From NCBI GenBank assembly GCA_038184435.1, contig CP116227.1:2571501-2635500 (forward strand): DNA of 64,000 nucleotides, read 5' to 3'. Positions within the stretch are counted from its first letter, which is position 1, and the number at the start of each line of letters is the position of its first letter. The notes under the pieces are model-generated. The model searched no databases and was not told the DNA's origin. It saw nothing but the letters and a program-made list of their open reading frames with translations. The translations under genes and the position numbers were made by a program. Shown piece by piece: positions 1 to 9,664 of this stretch. The stretch comes from Nocardioides alkalitolerans. GTDB taxonomy: Bacteria > Actinomycetota > Actinomycetes > Propionibacteriales > Nocardioidaceae.

Positions 1-2
1 TG

Positions 3-65
3 CGACGGACGCGGGTCACGCCCTACTCCTCCGGTGTCGTCGTCACGGAGCACGCCCGCGCGTGA
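3..65 (+). CDS. 3' end of an unidentified gene (partial)
   Basis: The frame starting at base 3 is open from the window edge to a TGA and encodes about 20 residues ending in VVVTEHARA. Its composition looks like a real C-terminus, and the following gene starts 71 bases later on the same strand. Too little is present to name a family. The assignment rests only on an open frame and a plausible gap, so this could also be non-coding. Confidence 0.3.
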   Translation, partial: RRTRVTPYSSGVVVTEHARA

Positions 66-136
66 GAGGGTCGCCCTCATCGGCACCCCCAGGGGCCCGG
101 GAGGGGTCGCGGGAGAGGTCGCGGGAGAGGGAGCTG

Positions 137-673
137 ATGCGTCGACGGATCGCCGGGACGGTCACCACGCTGGCGGGGCTCGCCCTGCTCGCCGGCTGCA
201 GCGACGAGATCCCCGACTTCACCGCGGCCCAGGTCGCGGACGCGGTGGCCGAGCAGATCGGCCGGTCGGCGGCCGCCCCGCCCTCGCCGATCTCGTGCGG
301 CGGGCTCGAGCCCGAGGTGGACGCCCGCACGACGTGCACCTACGTGCTCGGCGACCGCACCCAGGACGCCGACGTCGTGGTGTCGGCCGTCGACGGCACC
401 GAGGTGGAGTTCCGCGTCGACCCGACGCGCACCTACCTGACGACCACGCAGCTCACGCCGCTGGTGACGCAGGAGCTGACGGACGAGGGCAGCACGGGCG
501 AGGTGACCTGCCTCGACGACCTCGACCTCGAGCTGGGGATCCGCGTCTACTGCACGCAGACGACCGACGCTGGCCCCGTCGACCTCGCTGTCACCGCGCG
601 CAGCGGGGCCACCGACCCGGTGAGCCTGCAGATCGCCCTGGACGACCGCGACGCGAGCCAGAACGGGCAGTGA
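137..673 (+). CDS. Lipoprotein with two DUF4333-like repeats
   Basis: A 178-residue secreted lipoprotein. An Arg-rich start (MRRRIAG) is followed by a hydrophobic stretch ending in the lipobox LLAGC, so the mature protein should be lipid-anchored outside the membrane. Two similar domains follow, each with two Cys (SCGG..TTCTY and VTCLDD..VYCTQ), a strand-rich region and a -DGT/-GAT turn, as in actinobacterial DUF4333-type proteins. An upstream in-frame ATG at 62 would place an Arg/Glu-rich stretch before the signal peptide. ATG 137 is chosen because GGGAGAGGGAG lies just before it and the signal peptide then begins correctly. The molecular role is unknown. Confidence 0.75.
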   Translation: MRRRIAGTVTTLAGLALLAGCSDEIPDFTAAQVADAVAEQIGRSAAAPPSPISCGGLEPEVDARTTCTYVLGDRTQDADVVVSAVDGTEVEFRVDPTRTYLTTTQLTPLVTQELTDEGSTGEVTCLDDLDLELGIRVYCTQTTDAGPVDLAVTARSGATDPVSLQIALDDRDASQNGQ

Positions 674-689
674 CCCTATCCTCTGATCC

Positions 690-1874
<1,185 letters not shown>

Positions 1875-1945
1875 CGCCCTCTTCCCCTCCGCCGTCGCGT
1901 GCCATAACCTCACTTATGGAACCGGCGGCGGAGGAGCGAGGCGTC

Positions 1946-2818
1946 ATGGACAGGCACTACTGGCAGCGGCGGCACGACACGATGGACCCCGAGACGGCGT
2001 ACGTCGAGATCTACCGCGACCTCAGCCAGACCGAGTTCTGGTGGGACATGGTGCAGGCGCTCAGCTTCGCCCTGTTCCGCACCTACGCGGTGCCCAGCAT
2101 CGGCGAGCTGCTCGACGCCACGGGCGAGTTCACCGACCGCCGCCAGCAGCGCTACGACGACACGGTGCTCCTGCTCGACGCGCCCCTCGTGCACGGCTTC
2201 GACAGTCCCGAGGGCCGCACGGCGGTGCGGCGGATCAACCAGATGCACCGCGCCTACGACATCAGCAACGACGACATGCGCTACGTGCTGTCGACGTTCG
2301 TCGTCGTGCCGAAACGGTGGATCGACGACGTCGGCCGCCGCCCGCTCTCCGACGTCGAGCTGCGGGCGAGCGTCAACTACTACCGCGCCCTCGGGCGCCA
2401 CATGGCGATCCGCGCCGTGCCCGCGACGTACGACGAGTTCGCCGACCTCATGGACTCCTACGAGGCCGAGCACTTCGCCCCCTCCCCCGGCTCGCGGCGC
2501 GTGGCGGACGCGCTCGTCGAGCTGGCGACGACGTTCTACCCGCGCCCCCTCGCCGGCGGCGTGCGGCGCTTCGTGATCGGGATGCTCGACGAGCCGCTGC
2601 GCACGGCGCTGGGCTACGACGACCCCGGCCCCGTCGTGCGTCACGGCGCGCGGGCGGCGCTCCGGGCGCGGGCGCGCGTGCTGCGGGCCCTGCCCCCGCG
2701 GCGCCGGCCGCAGCTCGCGCGCGACCTGCCGCGGATCCGCAGCTACCCCGGCGGCTTCGACCTCGCCGACCTCGGCACCTTCCCCGCCCGCCCCGGCGGC
2801 TGCCCCGTCCCCCACTGA
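1946..2818 (+). CDS. DUF2236 / MpaB-type oxygenase-like protein
   Basis: A 290-residue protein of the DUF2236 family, named after fungal MpaB and bacterial latex-clearing proteins, which are haem-linked oxygenases. Family-like blocks are seen: an N-terminal WWDMVQALSFALFRTYAVPSI region, RINQMHRAYDI with the conserved His, and DDMRYVLSTFVVVPKRW. The C-terminal 60 residues are Arg-rich. An in-frame ATG at 1916 exists, but ATG 1946 has GGAGGAGCGAGG just upstream. The substrate is unknown; oxygenase activity is a family inference, not a sequence observation. Confidence 0.75.
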   Translation: MDRHYWQRRHDTMDPETAYVEIYRDLSQTEFWWDMVQALSFALFRTYAVPSIGELLDATGEFTDRRQQRYDDTVLLLDAPLVHGFDSPEGRTAVRRINQMHRAYDISNDDMRYVLSTFVVVPKRWIDDVGRRPLSDVELRASVNYYRALGRHMAIRAVPATYDEFADLMDSYEAEHFAPSPGSRRVADALVELATTFYPRPLAGGVRRFVIGMLDEPLRTALGYDDPGPVVRHGARAALRARARVLRALPPRRRPQLARDLPRIRSYPGGFDLADLGTFPARPGGCPVPH

Positions 2819-2838
2819 GGGTCATCGTTCGCCGTGCG

Positions 2839-2931
2839 CGTCGAGTTGGGTTGTACGGCGCGGCGGGGGCGTCGAGTTGGGTTGTACGGCGCGGCGGGGG
2901 CGTCGAGTTGGGTTGTACGGCGCGGCGGGGG
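2839..2931. repeat. Three perfect tandem 31-bp repeats
   Basis: Three identical, directly adjacent 31-bp units begin at 2839, 2870 and 2901. Each runs from CGTCGAGTTGGG through TTGTACGG to CGCGGCGGGGG. They start 20 bases after the DUF2236 stop codon, inside a 329-base gap with no convincing gene. No spacers separate the units, so this is not a CRISPR array. Confidence 0.95.
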
Positions 2932-2969
2932 CGAGCGAAGCCAGGCCGACCCAGGCCACACCGCCACGC

Positions 2970-3028
2970 GAAATGTGCGACTGGGGCAACCCCGACGCGG
3001 CCCAGCCCGCACCAGCCGCACAGTCTTG
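2970..3028. repeat. 59-bp intergenic element, copy 1
   Basis: Starts GAAATGTGCGACTGG and ends near CACCAGCCGCACAG, so the ends are imperfect inverted repeats around a GACGCG centre. It aligns without gaps to 33763-33821 and less well to 55060-55119. All three copies lie in gene-free gaps. The rest of the 2819-3147 gap holds only the tandem repeat and nothing else recognisable. Confidence 0.6.
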
Positions 3029-3147
3029 GCCCCACGCTCAGAACCAGCGCTCGCGGCGACCCGGGCCGAGTTGGGGAAGCCGTCGACGACCGTCGGGGCG
3101 CGGCCCCAGCGCGACGTTGTCCACAGCCCGGTGCGGCGACTCGTCCG

Positions 3148-4701
3148 ATGTCTCACAGAACTGTCGGTGGGCTCGGGTTGAGTGGGCGGCATGACGGGGG
3201 TCAGCTCAACGGGCGACGCCGGTGGCTTCGGGCCACCGGTCCGGAGCCGCCTGCCGAGTTCCTGGTCGACGAGCCGGTGCCGGACTGGTTGGAGCACGCG
3301 TTCACCACGGGTGAGTGGCCGGTCGAGGCGACGCGCGGGTGCCGGATCGTCGATCGCGAGAGCCAGTACGACGCGCCCGAGCCGACCGCGGAGCCTGAGC
3401 CTGGGTGGGTGGTGCCGGGCGTCGCCTCGAGTCCCGGTGCGGGTGCGGGTGCGGTCGATGTGGGGCATCCGGTCTTGGAGGCGATCCGGGTGGCCACGGC
3501 CGTTCTCGCGGACGATGGGCGGACCGGGCTTGGGTGGCTGAGTGCGCCGCAGACCGGGATCGCCCTGGTCGACGCGCACCGGCTCGCCGCGCGCGCGTCG
3601 GCGCTGGTGGCCGTGTTGGTGCAGCACGCCGAGGCGGTCGAGCTCCACCAGACGAACGGCGCCTCCACGGCCGCGGTCTGGCTGGCCAACGCGACCGCCA
3701 CGACCCGGCGCGACGCCTACCGTCTGGCCCGCATCGGCGAGGCCACGGCGGGCCGCTGTGCCACCCACCTCGCCCCAGCCTGCGAGGCCGGAGCGGTCAA
3801 CACCGAACAGGCCGACGTCATCATCAAGGCCCTCGACGCACTCCCCGACGAACTACCGGCCGAGCTGCGGCTGCAGGCCGAGGAGACGCTGGTCGGGTTC
3901 GCCGCCGACCACGACGCCCGCGCCCTCCGAGCCCTGGGCAAGAAGATCCTCACCGTCATCGCCCCCGACATCGGCGAAGCACACGAGGCCGCGCTGCTCG
4001 AACGGGAGGAACGCGAGGCCCGCGCGGCCTCCCGGCTCAGCATGGTCTCCGACGGCCACGGCAAGGTCCACGGACGCTTCACGCTGCCCGAGCTCCACGG
4101 CGCGATGCTCCGCAAAGCACTCGACGCCTACGCCGCACCGAAGCACCTCAACACCAACGACGACCCCGACCAGCGCTTCCAGGCAGGACGGCCGACGCCG
4201 GAACGCTACGGACAGGCCTTCCAAGAGCTGCTCGAGATGCTCGACCAGAAAGACCTGCCCACCACAGGCGGAACCGGAGCCACCGTCGTCGTCACCATGA
4301 CGCTGGAGTCGCTCCTCGGCGGACTCGCATCGGCCTCCCTCGACACCGGCGGCCAGATCAGTGCCTCTGAGGCGCGACGCCTCGCCTGCGAGGCCGGGAT
4401 CATCCCCGCCGTCCTCGGCACCACGTCCGAGGTCCTCGACCTCGGCCGCACCGCCCGCTTCCACACCCGAGCCATGCGCACCGCGATGGCCATCCGCGAC
4501 GGTGGCTGCGTCGCCGAGGGCTGCAACCGTCCACCCCACCAGACCCACGCCCACCACCTCACCCCATGGTCAGCCGGCGACCACACCAACGTCGACGACG
4601 GCTGCCTCCTCTGCGACCAACACCACCAGCAGATCCACGACCCGCTCTACCTCGTCGAACGACTCGGCACCGGCAAGCTCCGCTTCACCCGCCGCGAGTG
4701 A
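3148..4701 (+). CDS. DUF222 / HNH endonuclease domain protein (13E12 repeat family)
   Basis: A protein of up to 517 residues. The central region is the alpha-helical DUF222 domain (VDAHRLAARASALVAVL, QADVIIKALDALP). The C-terminus is an HNH nuclease module: RDGGCVAEGCNRP, then HAHHLTPWSAGD, then CLLCDQHHQQIH, with paired Cys and the catalytic His pair intact. The family occurs in many copies in actinobacterial genomes and its biological role is unsettled. The frame is open far upstream through unrelated sequence, so the start is uncertain: ATG 3148 is used, TTG 3178 and GTG 3277 are alternatives, and none has a strong ribosome binding site. Confidence 0.85.
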   Translation: MSHRTVGGLGLSGRHDGGQLNGRRRWLRATGPEPPAEFLVDEPVPDWLEHAFTTGEWPVEATRGCRIVDRESQYDAPEPTAEPEPGWVVPGVASSPGAGAGAVDVGHPVLEAIRVATAVLADDGRTGLGWLSAPQTGIALVDAHRLAARASALVAVLVQHAEAVELHQTNGASTAAVWLANATATTRRDAYRLARIGEATAGRCATHLAPACEAGAVNTEQADVIIKALDALPDELPAELRLQAEETLVGFAADHDARALRALGKKILTVIAPDIGEAHEAALLEREEREARAASRLSMVSDGHGKVHGRFTLPELHGAMLRKALDAYAAPKHLNTNDDPDQRFQAGRPTPERYGQAFQELLEMLDQKDLPTTGGTGATVVVTMTLESLLGGLASASLDTGGQISASEARRLACEAGIIPAVLGTTSEVLDLGRTARFHTRAMRTAMAIRDGGCVAEGCNRPPHQTHAHHLTPWSAGDHTNVDDGCLLCDQHHQQIHDPLYLVERLGTGKLRFTRRE

Positions 4702-4727
4702 GCCGCGGGTGACACCCGGGACGACGA

Positions 4728-4803
4728 ACGGGGTGGAACCACCCGCGGCGCGGGCAGCTCCACCCCGTCGATCGACGAGGCCCGGACCTGCGACGGGTCC
4801 GGG
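4728..4803. terminator. Two hairpins between convergent genes
   Basis: A 10-bp perfect stem (ACGGGGTGGA at 4728-4737 with TCCACCCCGT at 4759-4768) is followed by an 8-bp perfect stem with a 7-base loop (CCCGGACC at 4781-4788 with GGTCCGGG at 4796-4803). They sit between the stop of the HNH gene and the stop of the convergent osmoprotectant binding-protein gene. No clear U-tract is present, so a bidirectional terminator is inferred from stems and position. Confidence 0.7.
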
Positions 4804-4811
4804 ACCGGACG

Positions 4812-5732
4812 TCAGACCAGGCCCTGCTCCTCGAGCCACTCCTTGGCGATCGTCGACGCCGGCGACTGGTCCTCGACGCTCTGCACGTTGAGCTCACGCA
4901 GACCGTCGGCGGTCAGCTTGGCGTTGACCTCGTTGATGATCGCGGCCGCCTCGTCGTCGACGTTGTCGCTGGCGAGCGGGACGACGTTGGACGCGAGGAA
5001 GAGGCCCTCGGGGTCGTCGAGCACGACGAGGTCCTCCTGCGCGATCGACGGCGTCGCGGTGTAGATGATCGCGATCTGGATGTCGTCGTCCTTCAGCGCT
5101 TGCACAGTGAGGGGGCCGCCGCCGTCCTCGATGGGGGCGAAGTCCACGTCGACGCCGTAGGTGCCCGACAGCCCCTGCGGGCCGTTGGGACGGGTCTCGG
5201 CCTCGGAGTTCGCGCCGAGGGTGAGCGGCACGGGGACGTCGGCGAGGTCGGCGGCGGAGGTCACTCCGTACTCCTCCGAGAACTCCCGCGTCACCACGTA
5301 GGCGTCCTGGTCGGTCGCGTCGGACTGGTCGAGCACGCGGAGCCCGTCGGGCACGGCCTCCTCGAGCGCGGCGTAGACGTCGTCGGCGAGGCGCGCCTCG
5401 GTGTCGGGCTCCCAGTACTGCAGCACCGGGCCGGTGTACTCGGGGAAGAGGTCGATGTTGCCCTCCTCGATCTCGGGGAGGTAGGTCTCGCGCTGCCCGT
5501 TGCGGAAGTCGCGGGTGACGTCGTAGCCGCCGTCCTCCAGCGCCTGCGCGTAGATCTCGGCGATGATCTCGTTGGAGTAGTAGTCCTGGGACCCGACGAC
5601 GATCGTGTCGCCGTCACCGCCTCCGGCGGACAGCGGGTCGGAGTCGTCGCCGCCGCCGCACGCCGAGGCGAGCGCCAGGGCGGGGACGAGGGCGAGGGCC
5701 GCGCTCAGGCGGCGGCGCAGGGTGGGGGTCAT
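4812..5732 (-). CDS. opuCC: Osmoprotectant ABC transporter substrate-binding lipoprotein (OpuCC/ProX type)
   Basis: A 306-residue glycine betaine/choline-type binding protein. The signal sequence ends in the lipobox LASAC, followed by a Gly/Asp-rich linker. The mature part has family motifs: VVGSQDYYSNEIIAEIYAQ, a DLFPEYTGPVLQYW ligand-pocket segment, and ALKDDDIQIAIIYTATPSI near the C-terminus. It is the last gene of a four-gene operon and its ATG overlaps the permease stop by 4 bp. It delivers quaternary-ammonium osmolytes to the membrane pair; the exact ligand (betaine, choline, carnitine or proline betaine) cannot be fixed from sequence. Confidence 0.88.
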   Translation of the reverse strand: MTPTLRRRLSAALALVPALALASACGGGDDSDPLSAGGGDGDTIVVGSQDYYSNEIIAEIYAQALEDGGYDVTRDFRNGQRETYLPEIEEGNIDLFPEYTGPVLQYWEPDTEARLADDVYAALEEAVPDGLRVLDQSDATDQDAYVVTREFSEEYGVTSAADLADVPVPLTLGANSEAETRPNGPQGLSGTYGVDVDFAPIEDGGGPLTVQALKDDDIQIAIIYTATPSIAQEDLVVLDDPEGLFLASNVVPLASDNVDDEAAAIINEVNAKLTADGLRELNVQSVEDQSPASTIAKEWLEEQGLV

Positions 5733-6451
5733 GACGTCCTCTCGGTGGGGCTCTGCTCGGGAACGGTGGAGATCGGGTGCGCATTCCCCGCGCGGGCGGT
5801 GGTGCGCGGGGTGACGAGGTGCTGCAGGAGGGCGAGCACGCCCTCGAGCACGAGTGCGAGGGCGACGACGAGGAGCGCGGAGGCGAGCATGACGTCGTAC
5901 TCCCGCGCCTTCAACCCCGCGAAGAGGAGCCGGCCGAGGCCGACGTCGGCGGTGTACGCCGCGAGCGTCGACGTGGCCACGACCTGCAGCGTCGCGCTGC
6001 GCAGGCCGCCGACCAGCAGCGGAGCCGCGAGCGGCAGCTCGACGCGGCGCACGATCTGTGCCTCCGTCATGCCGACGGCGCGGGCGGCGTCGATCGTGAC
6101 GCGGTCGACGGACTCGACACCCGCGTAGGCGCCGGCCAGCAGCGACGGGACGGCGAGCACGACGAGCGCGACGACGGGGCCGGTGAGGCCGATGCCCGTC
6201 GCGAGGGCGACGAGGGTGAGCAGGCCGAGCGTCGGGACGGCGCGCGCCGTGCTCGCGGCGAGCACGACCACTGTGCGTCCGCGGCCGGTGTGGCCGACGA
6301 GCACGCCGAGCGGTACGGCGATGATCGCGGCGATCCCGACCACGAGGCCGGAGACGAGGAGGTGCTCGACGAGACGCGTCGCGGCGCCGCCGTCACCCGT
6401 CCAGTTGCTGCCGGTCGCGAGCCAGCGCCATGCGTCGGCGAAGAGGTTCAC
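5729..6451 (-). CDS. opuCD: Osmoprotectant ABC transporter permease (second membrane subunit)
   Basis: A 240-residue inner-membrane protein with about five hydrophobic helices, of the betaine/choline permease family. The EAQIVRRVELPLAAPLLVGGLR segment is the cytoplasmic coupling (EAA-type) loop that docks on the ATPase. It overlaps the upstream permease and the downstream binding-protein gene by 4 bp each, so the four subunits are translationally coupled. With its partner it forms the channel for compatible-solute uptake. Confidence 0.88.
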   Translation of the reverse strand: MNLFADAWRWLATGSNWTGDGGAATRLVEHLLVSGLVVGIAAIIAVPLGVLVGHTGRGRTVVVLAASTARAVPTLGLLTLVALATGIGLTGPVVALVVLAVPSLLAGAYAGVESVDRVTIDAARAVGMTEAQIVRRVELPLAAPLLVGGLRSATLQVVATSTLAAYTADVGLGRLLFAGLKAREYDVMLASALLVVALALVLEGVLALLQHLVTPRTTARAGNAHPISTVPEQSPTERTS

Positions 6452-7221
6452 CGCGGTCCCTCCTCGGCCTGCGCCGCACCCGCGAGCCGAGGCTCCGCGA
6501 GCACCGGGGCGTCATCGCCGCGCCGCACGACACGAGCACCCCGGCCACCCCGGCCAACCCGGCCAGCCCGGCCACCCCGGCCAGCCCGGCCACCCCGCGT
6601 CCACGGCATGAGCAGCCGGCCGGCCAGCACGACGAGACCGTCGAGCAGCACCGCGAGCGCGACGATGAGCACGATCCCGGTGACCACCTCGAAGCGGATC
6701 CCCCGCTGGAACCCGTCGGTGAACAGCGTGCCGAGGCTCTGGATGCCGATCACGGCGCCGACGCTCACCAGGCTGACGGTGCTCACCGTGATGACCCGCA
6801 CGCCGGCGAGCAGCACCGGTCCGGCGAGCGGGAGCTCGACCCGCCAGAACGACGACCACCGGGTGTGGCCGACGGCGGCTGCGGCGTCGAGGGTCGCGGC
6901 GGGCACGGAGGCGAACGCGTCGGCGGCCGAGCGGACGAGCACGGCGACGCCGTACACCGTCAGCACCACGATCATCGTCGACGAGGAGCGCAACGGCGTG
7001 CCGATGAGCACCGGCACGATGATGAAGAGCGGCAGCGACGGGATCGCGTAGAGCAGGCCCACCCCGACCAGCACCGGCCCGCGCAGGCCCCGACCGTGCT
7101 GCGCCGACCAGCCCAGCGGCACCGCGATGAGGAAGCTCGCGACGATCGCCGGCACGCTGAGCGCCAGGTGCGTGAGGAAGAGCTCGACGACCTGGGGGTA
7201 GTTCTGCGACAGCCACTTCAC
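6448..7221 (-). CDS. opuCB: Osmoprotectant ABC transporter permease (first membrane subunit)
   Basis: A 257-residue membrane subunit with the family pattern LALSVPAIVASFLIAVPLGW, VGLLYAIPSLPLFIIVPV and the coupling loop SSFWRVELPLAGPVLLAGVR. After the last helix the C-terminus becomes Gly/Arg-rich. That tail is encoded by six tandem 9-bp units, so it is probably a recent low-complexity extension rather than a domain. The start overlaps the ATPase stop by 4 bp. It pairs with the second permease. Confidence 0.88.
   Translation of the reverse strand: MKWLSQNYPQVVELFLTHLALSVPAIVASFLIAVPLGWSAQHGRGLRGPVLVGVGLLYAIPSLPLFIIVPVLIGTPLRSSSTMIVVLTVYGVAVLVRSAADAFASVPAATLDAAAAVGHTRWSSFWRVELPLAGPVLLAGVRVITVSTVSLVSVGAVIGIQSLGTLFTDGFQRGIRFEVVTGIVLIVALAVLLDGLVVLAGRLLMPWTRGGRAGRGGRAGRVGRGGRGARVVRRGDDAPVLAEPRLAGAAQAEEGPR
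6541..6594. repeat. Six tandem 9-bp units inside the permease gene
   Basis: Six consecutive units of the form CCGGCCANC lie in the 3' part of the first osmoprotectant permease gene. Read on the minus strand they encode the Gly/Arg-rich tail (repeats of G-x-A-G type). The period is a multiple of three, so copy-number change would keep the frame. Confidence 0.9.
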
Positions 7222-8081
7222 GCGCCGGGGACCTCCCCGTCGAGCGACCCGTCGAGCGACCCGTCGAGCGACCCGTTGAGCACACCGACCGGCCGGCCGT
7301 CGGCGTCGACCACGAGGCGCCGCCCGTCCTGCTCCCGCACGCTCAGCTGTCGCTGCCGGCTGCGCAGACCCAGGAAGTCCGCCACGAAGTCGTCGGCGGG
7401 CGCGGCCACGAGCTCGCCCGGCGTGCCCCGCTGGGCGACGACGCCGCCGGCGCGCAGCACCACGACCTCGTCGCCGAGCCGCAGCGCCTCGTCGACGTCG
7501 TGGGTCACGAAGAGCACCGTCTTGCCGAGCTCGGCCTGCAGCCGGCGCAGCTCGGCCTGGAGGTCGGCGCGCACGATGGGGTCGACGGCGCCGAACGGCT
7601 CGTCCATGAGCAGCACGTCGGGGTCCGCCCCCAGGGCACGGGCCACGCCAACGCGCTGCTGCTGGCCGCCCGAGAGCTGCCCCGGATACCGCCGCCCGAG
7701 CGCCGGGTCGAGCCCGACGACCTCGAGCAGCTCCGCGGCCCGGGCGTGGGCGGCCCGCCGGGTCGCCCCCTCGAGCCGCGGCACCGTGGCCACGTTGTCG
7801 AGCACGCTGCGGTGAGGCATGAGCCCGCCGGCCTGCAGCACGTAGCCGATCGACCGCCGCAGCCGCACACGGTCCTGCTCCTTCACGTCACGGCCGTCGA
7901 CGAGGACGGTGCCCGACGTGGGGTCGACCATGCGGTTCACCATCCGCAGCAGGGTCGTCTTGCCACACCCGGACGACCCGAGCAGCACCGTGGTGCTGCG
8001 CTCGGGGACGACGAGGCTCAGGTCACCGACGGCGACCGTGCCGTCGGCGTACTCCTTGCGGACCGAACGGAACTCGATCAA
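7218..8081 (-). CDS. opuCA: Osmoprotectant ABC transporter ATP-binding subunit
   Basis: A 287-residue ATPase with Walker A GSSGCGKTT, the Q-loop in GYVLQAGGL, the signature LSGGQQQRVG, Walker B VLLMDEPFGAVD and the H-loop FVTHDVDEAL. It powers osmolyte import by the two downstream permeases. The chosen start is TTG 8081, which gives the family N-terminus MIEFRSVRKEY and has GGGAGGGAG upstream; the frame also stays open to GTG/ATG codons near 8135. The C-terminus ends in an LDGS repeat (see 7239-7274). CBS domains found in some OpuCA proteins are absent. Confidence 0.88.
   Translation of the reverse strand: MIEFRSVRKEYADGTVAVGDLSLVVPERSTTVLLGSSGCGKTTLLRMVNRMVDPTSGTVLVDGRDVKEQDRVRLRRSIGYVLQAGGLMPHRSVLDNVATVPRLEGATRRAAHARAAELLEVVGLDPALGRRYPGQLSGGQQQRVGVARALGADPDVLLMDEPFGAVDPIVRADLQAELRRLQAELGKTVLFVTHDVDEALRLGDEVVVLRAGGVVAQRGTPGELVAAPADDFVADFLGLRSRQRQLSVREQDGRRLVVDADGRPVGVLNGSLDGSLDGSLDGEVPGA
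7239..7274. repeat. 12-bp tandem repeat encoding LDGS units
   Basis: Three perfect copies of GTCGAGCGACCC, with a partial fourth, lie at the 3' end of the ATPase gene. On the minus strand they encode Gly-Ser-Leu-Asp units at the protein C-terminus. The repeat is in frame, so unit gain or loss would change only tail length. Confidence 0.92.
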
Positions 8082-8192
8082 CCGGCTCTCCCTCCCGAGG
8101 CGCGCGACGTGGAGTCTTGCAGGCGGCACCGACACCCGGACAGGTTCGGCACGGCCGGCCCACCCGGATGGGTGCGGGGCGAGTGGGGGCGG

Positions 8193-9614
8193 TCACTCGT
8201 GGAGGTCGGCCAGCGCGCTCTCGATGGCCCGGTGGAACGTGGGGTAGGCGTAGATCATCCCGCGCAGCTCCGCGACCGGGACCGCGGCGTGGACGGCGAG
8301 GGTGAGGAAGCCCTGGATCTCGCCGCCGGCGGGCCCGACGACGGTCGCACCCACGAGCACCCCCCGGTCGGCGTCCTCGACGACCTTGACGATCCCCGTC
8401 GCGCCGGGCCCGTGGGTGAACCCCCGCGACGACTGCTCCAGCGGCGTGGACCCCACCCGCACCCGCAGGCCGGCGTCGCGCGCCGCGGCCTCCGTGAGCC
8501 CCGCGGCGGCGACCTCCGGATCGGTGAACGTGGTGTGCGGGAGGGCGTGGTACCGCGCACGACGCCCCTCCTCCCCCAGCACGTCCGCCAGGGCGATCCC
8601 CGACTGGTACATCGACACGTGCGTGAACGCGCCCTTGCCCGTCACGTCGCCGATCACCCACAGCCCGTCGACCTCGGCGCCGTCGGCGTCGAGCGCCCGC
8701 AGCCGGTCGTCGACGTCGAGCACCCGCGCCGACGGGTCGAGGCCGACGGTCTCCAGCCCGAGGTCGTCGAGGTTGGGCGTGCGTCCCGCCGCCACGAGCA
8801 GGCGGTCGCCCCGCACCTCCTCCCCCGTGTCGAGGCGGAGGGTGACCTGGCCGTCGGCGTACGACGCGTGCTCGGCCTCCACGCCCGTGAGCACGCGGAT
8901 CCCGTCGGCCACCAGCGCATCGGTGAGGATCGCCGCCGCCTCCGGCTCGTCGCCCGCGAGGATGCGGTCACCGTGCTGCACGACGGTGACCTGCGCGCCG
9001 AACCGTGCGAAGACCTGGGCCAGCTCGACACCGATGGGGCCGCCGCCGAGCACGACCAGCCGGCCGGGCACCTCGGTGGCGCGCACGGCGTCGCGGTTGG
9101 TCCACACGGGCACGTCCGCGAGGCCCTCCACCGGGGGCAGGGCGGGGCGGGTGCCGGGGTTGAGCACGACACCGCGCCGAGCGACGTACGTCGTGGTGGA
9201 GCCGTCGTCGGCGGTGACGACCACCCGGCGCGGGCCGTCGAGCCGCCCGGCGCCGCGGGCCAGCCGGCCGCCGGCGTCCTCGAGGCGCTGCACGGCCGCG
9301 GTGTCGTCCCAGCCGGCCGTGGCCTCCTCCGAGATGCGCCGCGCGACCGGCGCCCACGACGGGGTCACCACGACGTCGCCGGCGAGCTCGGACGCGCGGT
9401 GGGCCTCGGCGAGGGCGTCGGCGGCGCGGAGCATCATCTTCGACGGGATGCAGCCGTAGTAGGGGCACTCGCCGCCCACCAGGTGCTTCTCGACGGCGAC
9501 GACCTCGAGCCCGGCGCGCGCCGCGCCACCGGCGAGCGCCTCGCCGCCCGGCCCGGTCCCGACGACGACCAGGTCCACCTCGTGCACGTCCGGCTGCTCG
9601 CTCATGCAGGTCAT
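8193..9614 (-). CDS. Class I pyridine nucleotide-disulfide oxidoreductase family flavoprotein
   Basis: A 473-residue FAD/NAD(P) oxidoreductase related to dihydrolipoamide dehydrogenase and mercuric reductase. It has VVVGTGPGGEA (FAD), the redox-active CxxxxC in GGECPYYGCIPSK, a second nucleotide fold GGGPIGVELAQ and VIGDVTGKGAFTH. The C-terminal dimer domain reads YAYPTFHRAIE where the lipoamide enzymes have a HPTLSE-type His motif, so its disulfide substrate is probably not lipoamide. ATG 9614 is preceded by GAGGG; ATG 9605 is an alternative. It reads away from the preceding oxidase gene with a short hexamer-repeat gap. Confidence 0.88.
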   Translation of the reverse strand: MTCMSEQPDVHEVDLVVVGTGPGGEALAGGAARAGLEVVAVEKHLVGGECPYYGCIPSKMMLRAADALAEAHRASELAGDVVVTPSWAPVARRISEEATAGWDDTAAVQRLEDAGGRLARGAGRLDGPRRVVVTADDGSTTTYVARRGVVLNPGTRPALPPVEGLADVPVWTNRDAVRATEVPGRLVVLGGGPIGVELAQVFARFGAQVTVVQHGDRILAGDEPEAAAILTDALVADGIRVLTGVEAEHASYADGQVTLRLDTGEEVRGDRLLVAAGRTPNLDDLGLETVGLDPSARVLDVDDRLRALDADGAEVDGLWVIGDVTGKGAFTHVSMYQSGIALADVLGEEGRRARYHALPHTTFTDPEVAAAGLTEAAARDAGLRVRVGSTPLEQSSRGFTHGPGATGIVKVVEDADRGVLVGATVVGPAGGEIQGFLTLAVHAAVPVAELRGMIYAYPTFHRAIESALADLHE

Positions 9615-9628
9615 CCTGCACCCTCGCG

Positions 9629-9664
9629 CCAGCTCCAGCTCCAGCGCCAGCGCCAGTGCCAACG
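9629..9664. repeat. Six hexamer units in a short intergenic gap
   Basis: Six CCAGCT/CCAGCG-like hexamers run directly from 9629 to 9664, up to the stop codon of the GlcD-like gene. They sit in the leader of the downstream oxidoreductase, upstream of its ribosome binding site. Unit-number variation here could alter spacing between the two genes; that is an inference. Confidence 0.8.

Noticed and set aside
2839..2931. CRISPR array
   Set aside because: The 31-bp units are directly adjacent with no spacers.
3148..4701. HNH gene as part of a group II intron or phage
   Set aside because: No reverse transcriptase, maturase, terminase or integrase is present; the DUF222 domain identifies the common actinobacterial chromosomal family.
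8082..8192. Riboswitch or terminator in the leader of the osmoprotectant operon
   Set aside because: Only a weak 5-bp stem (CACCC/GGGTG at 8161-8174) is visible, with no known aptamer signature.
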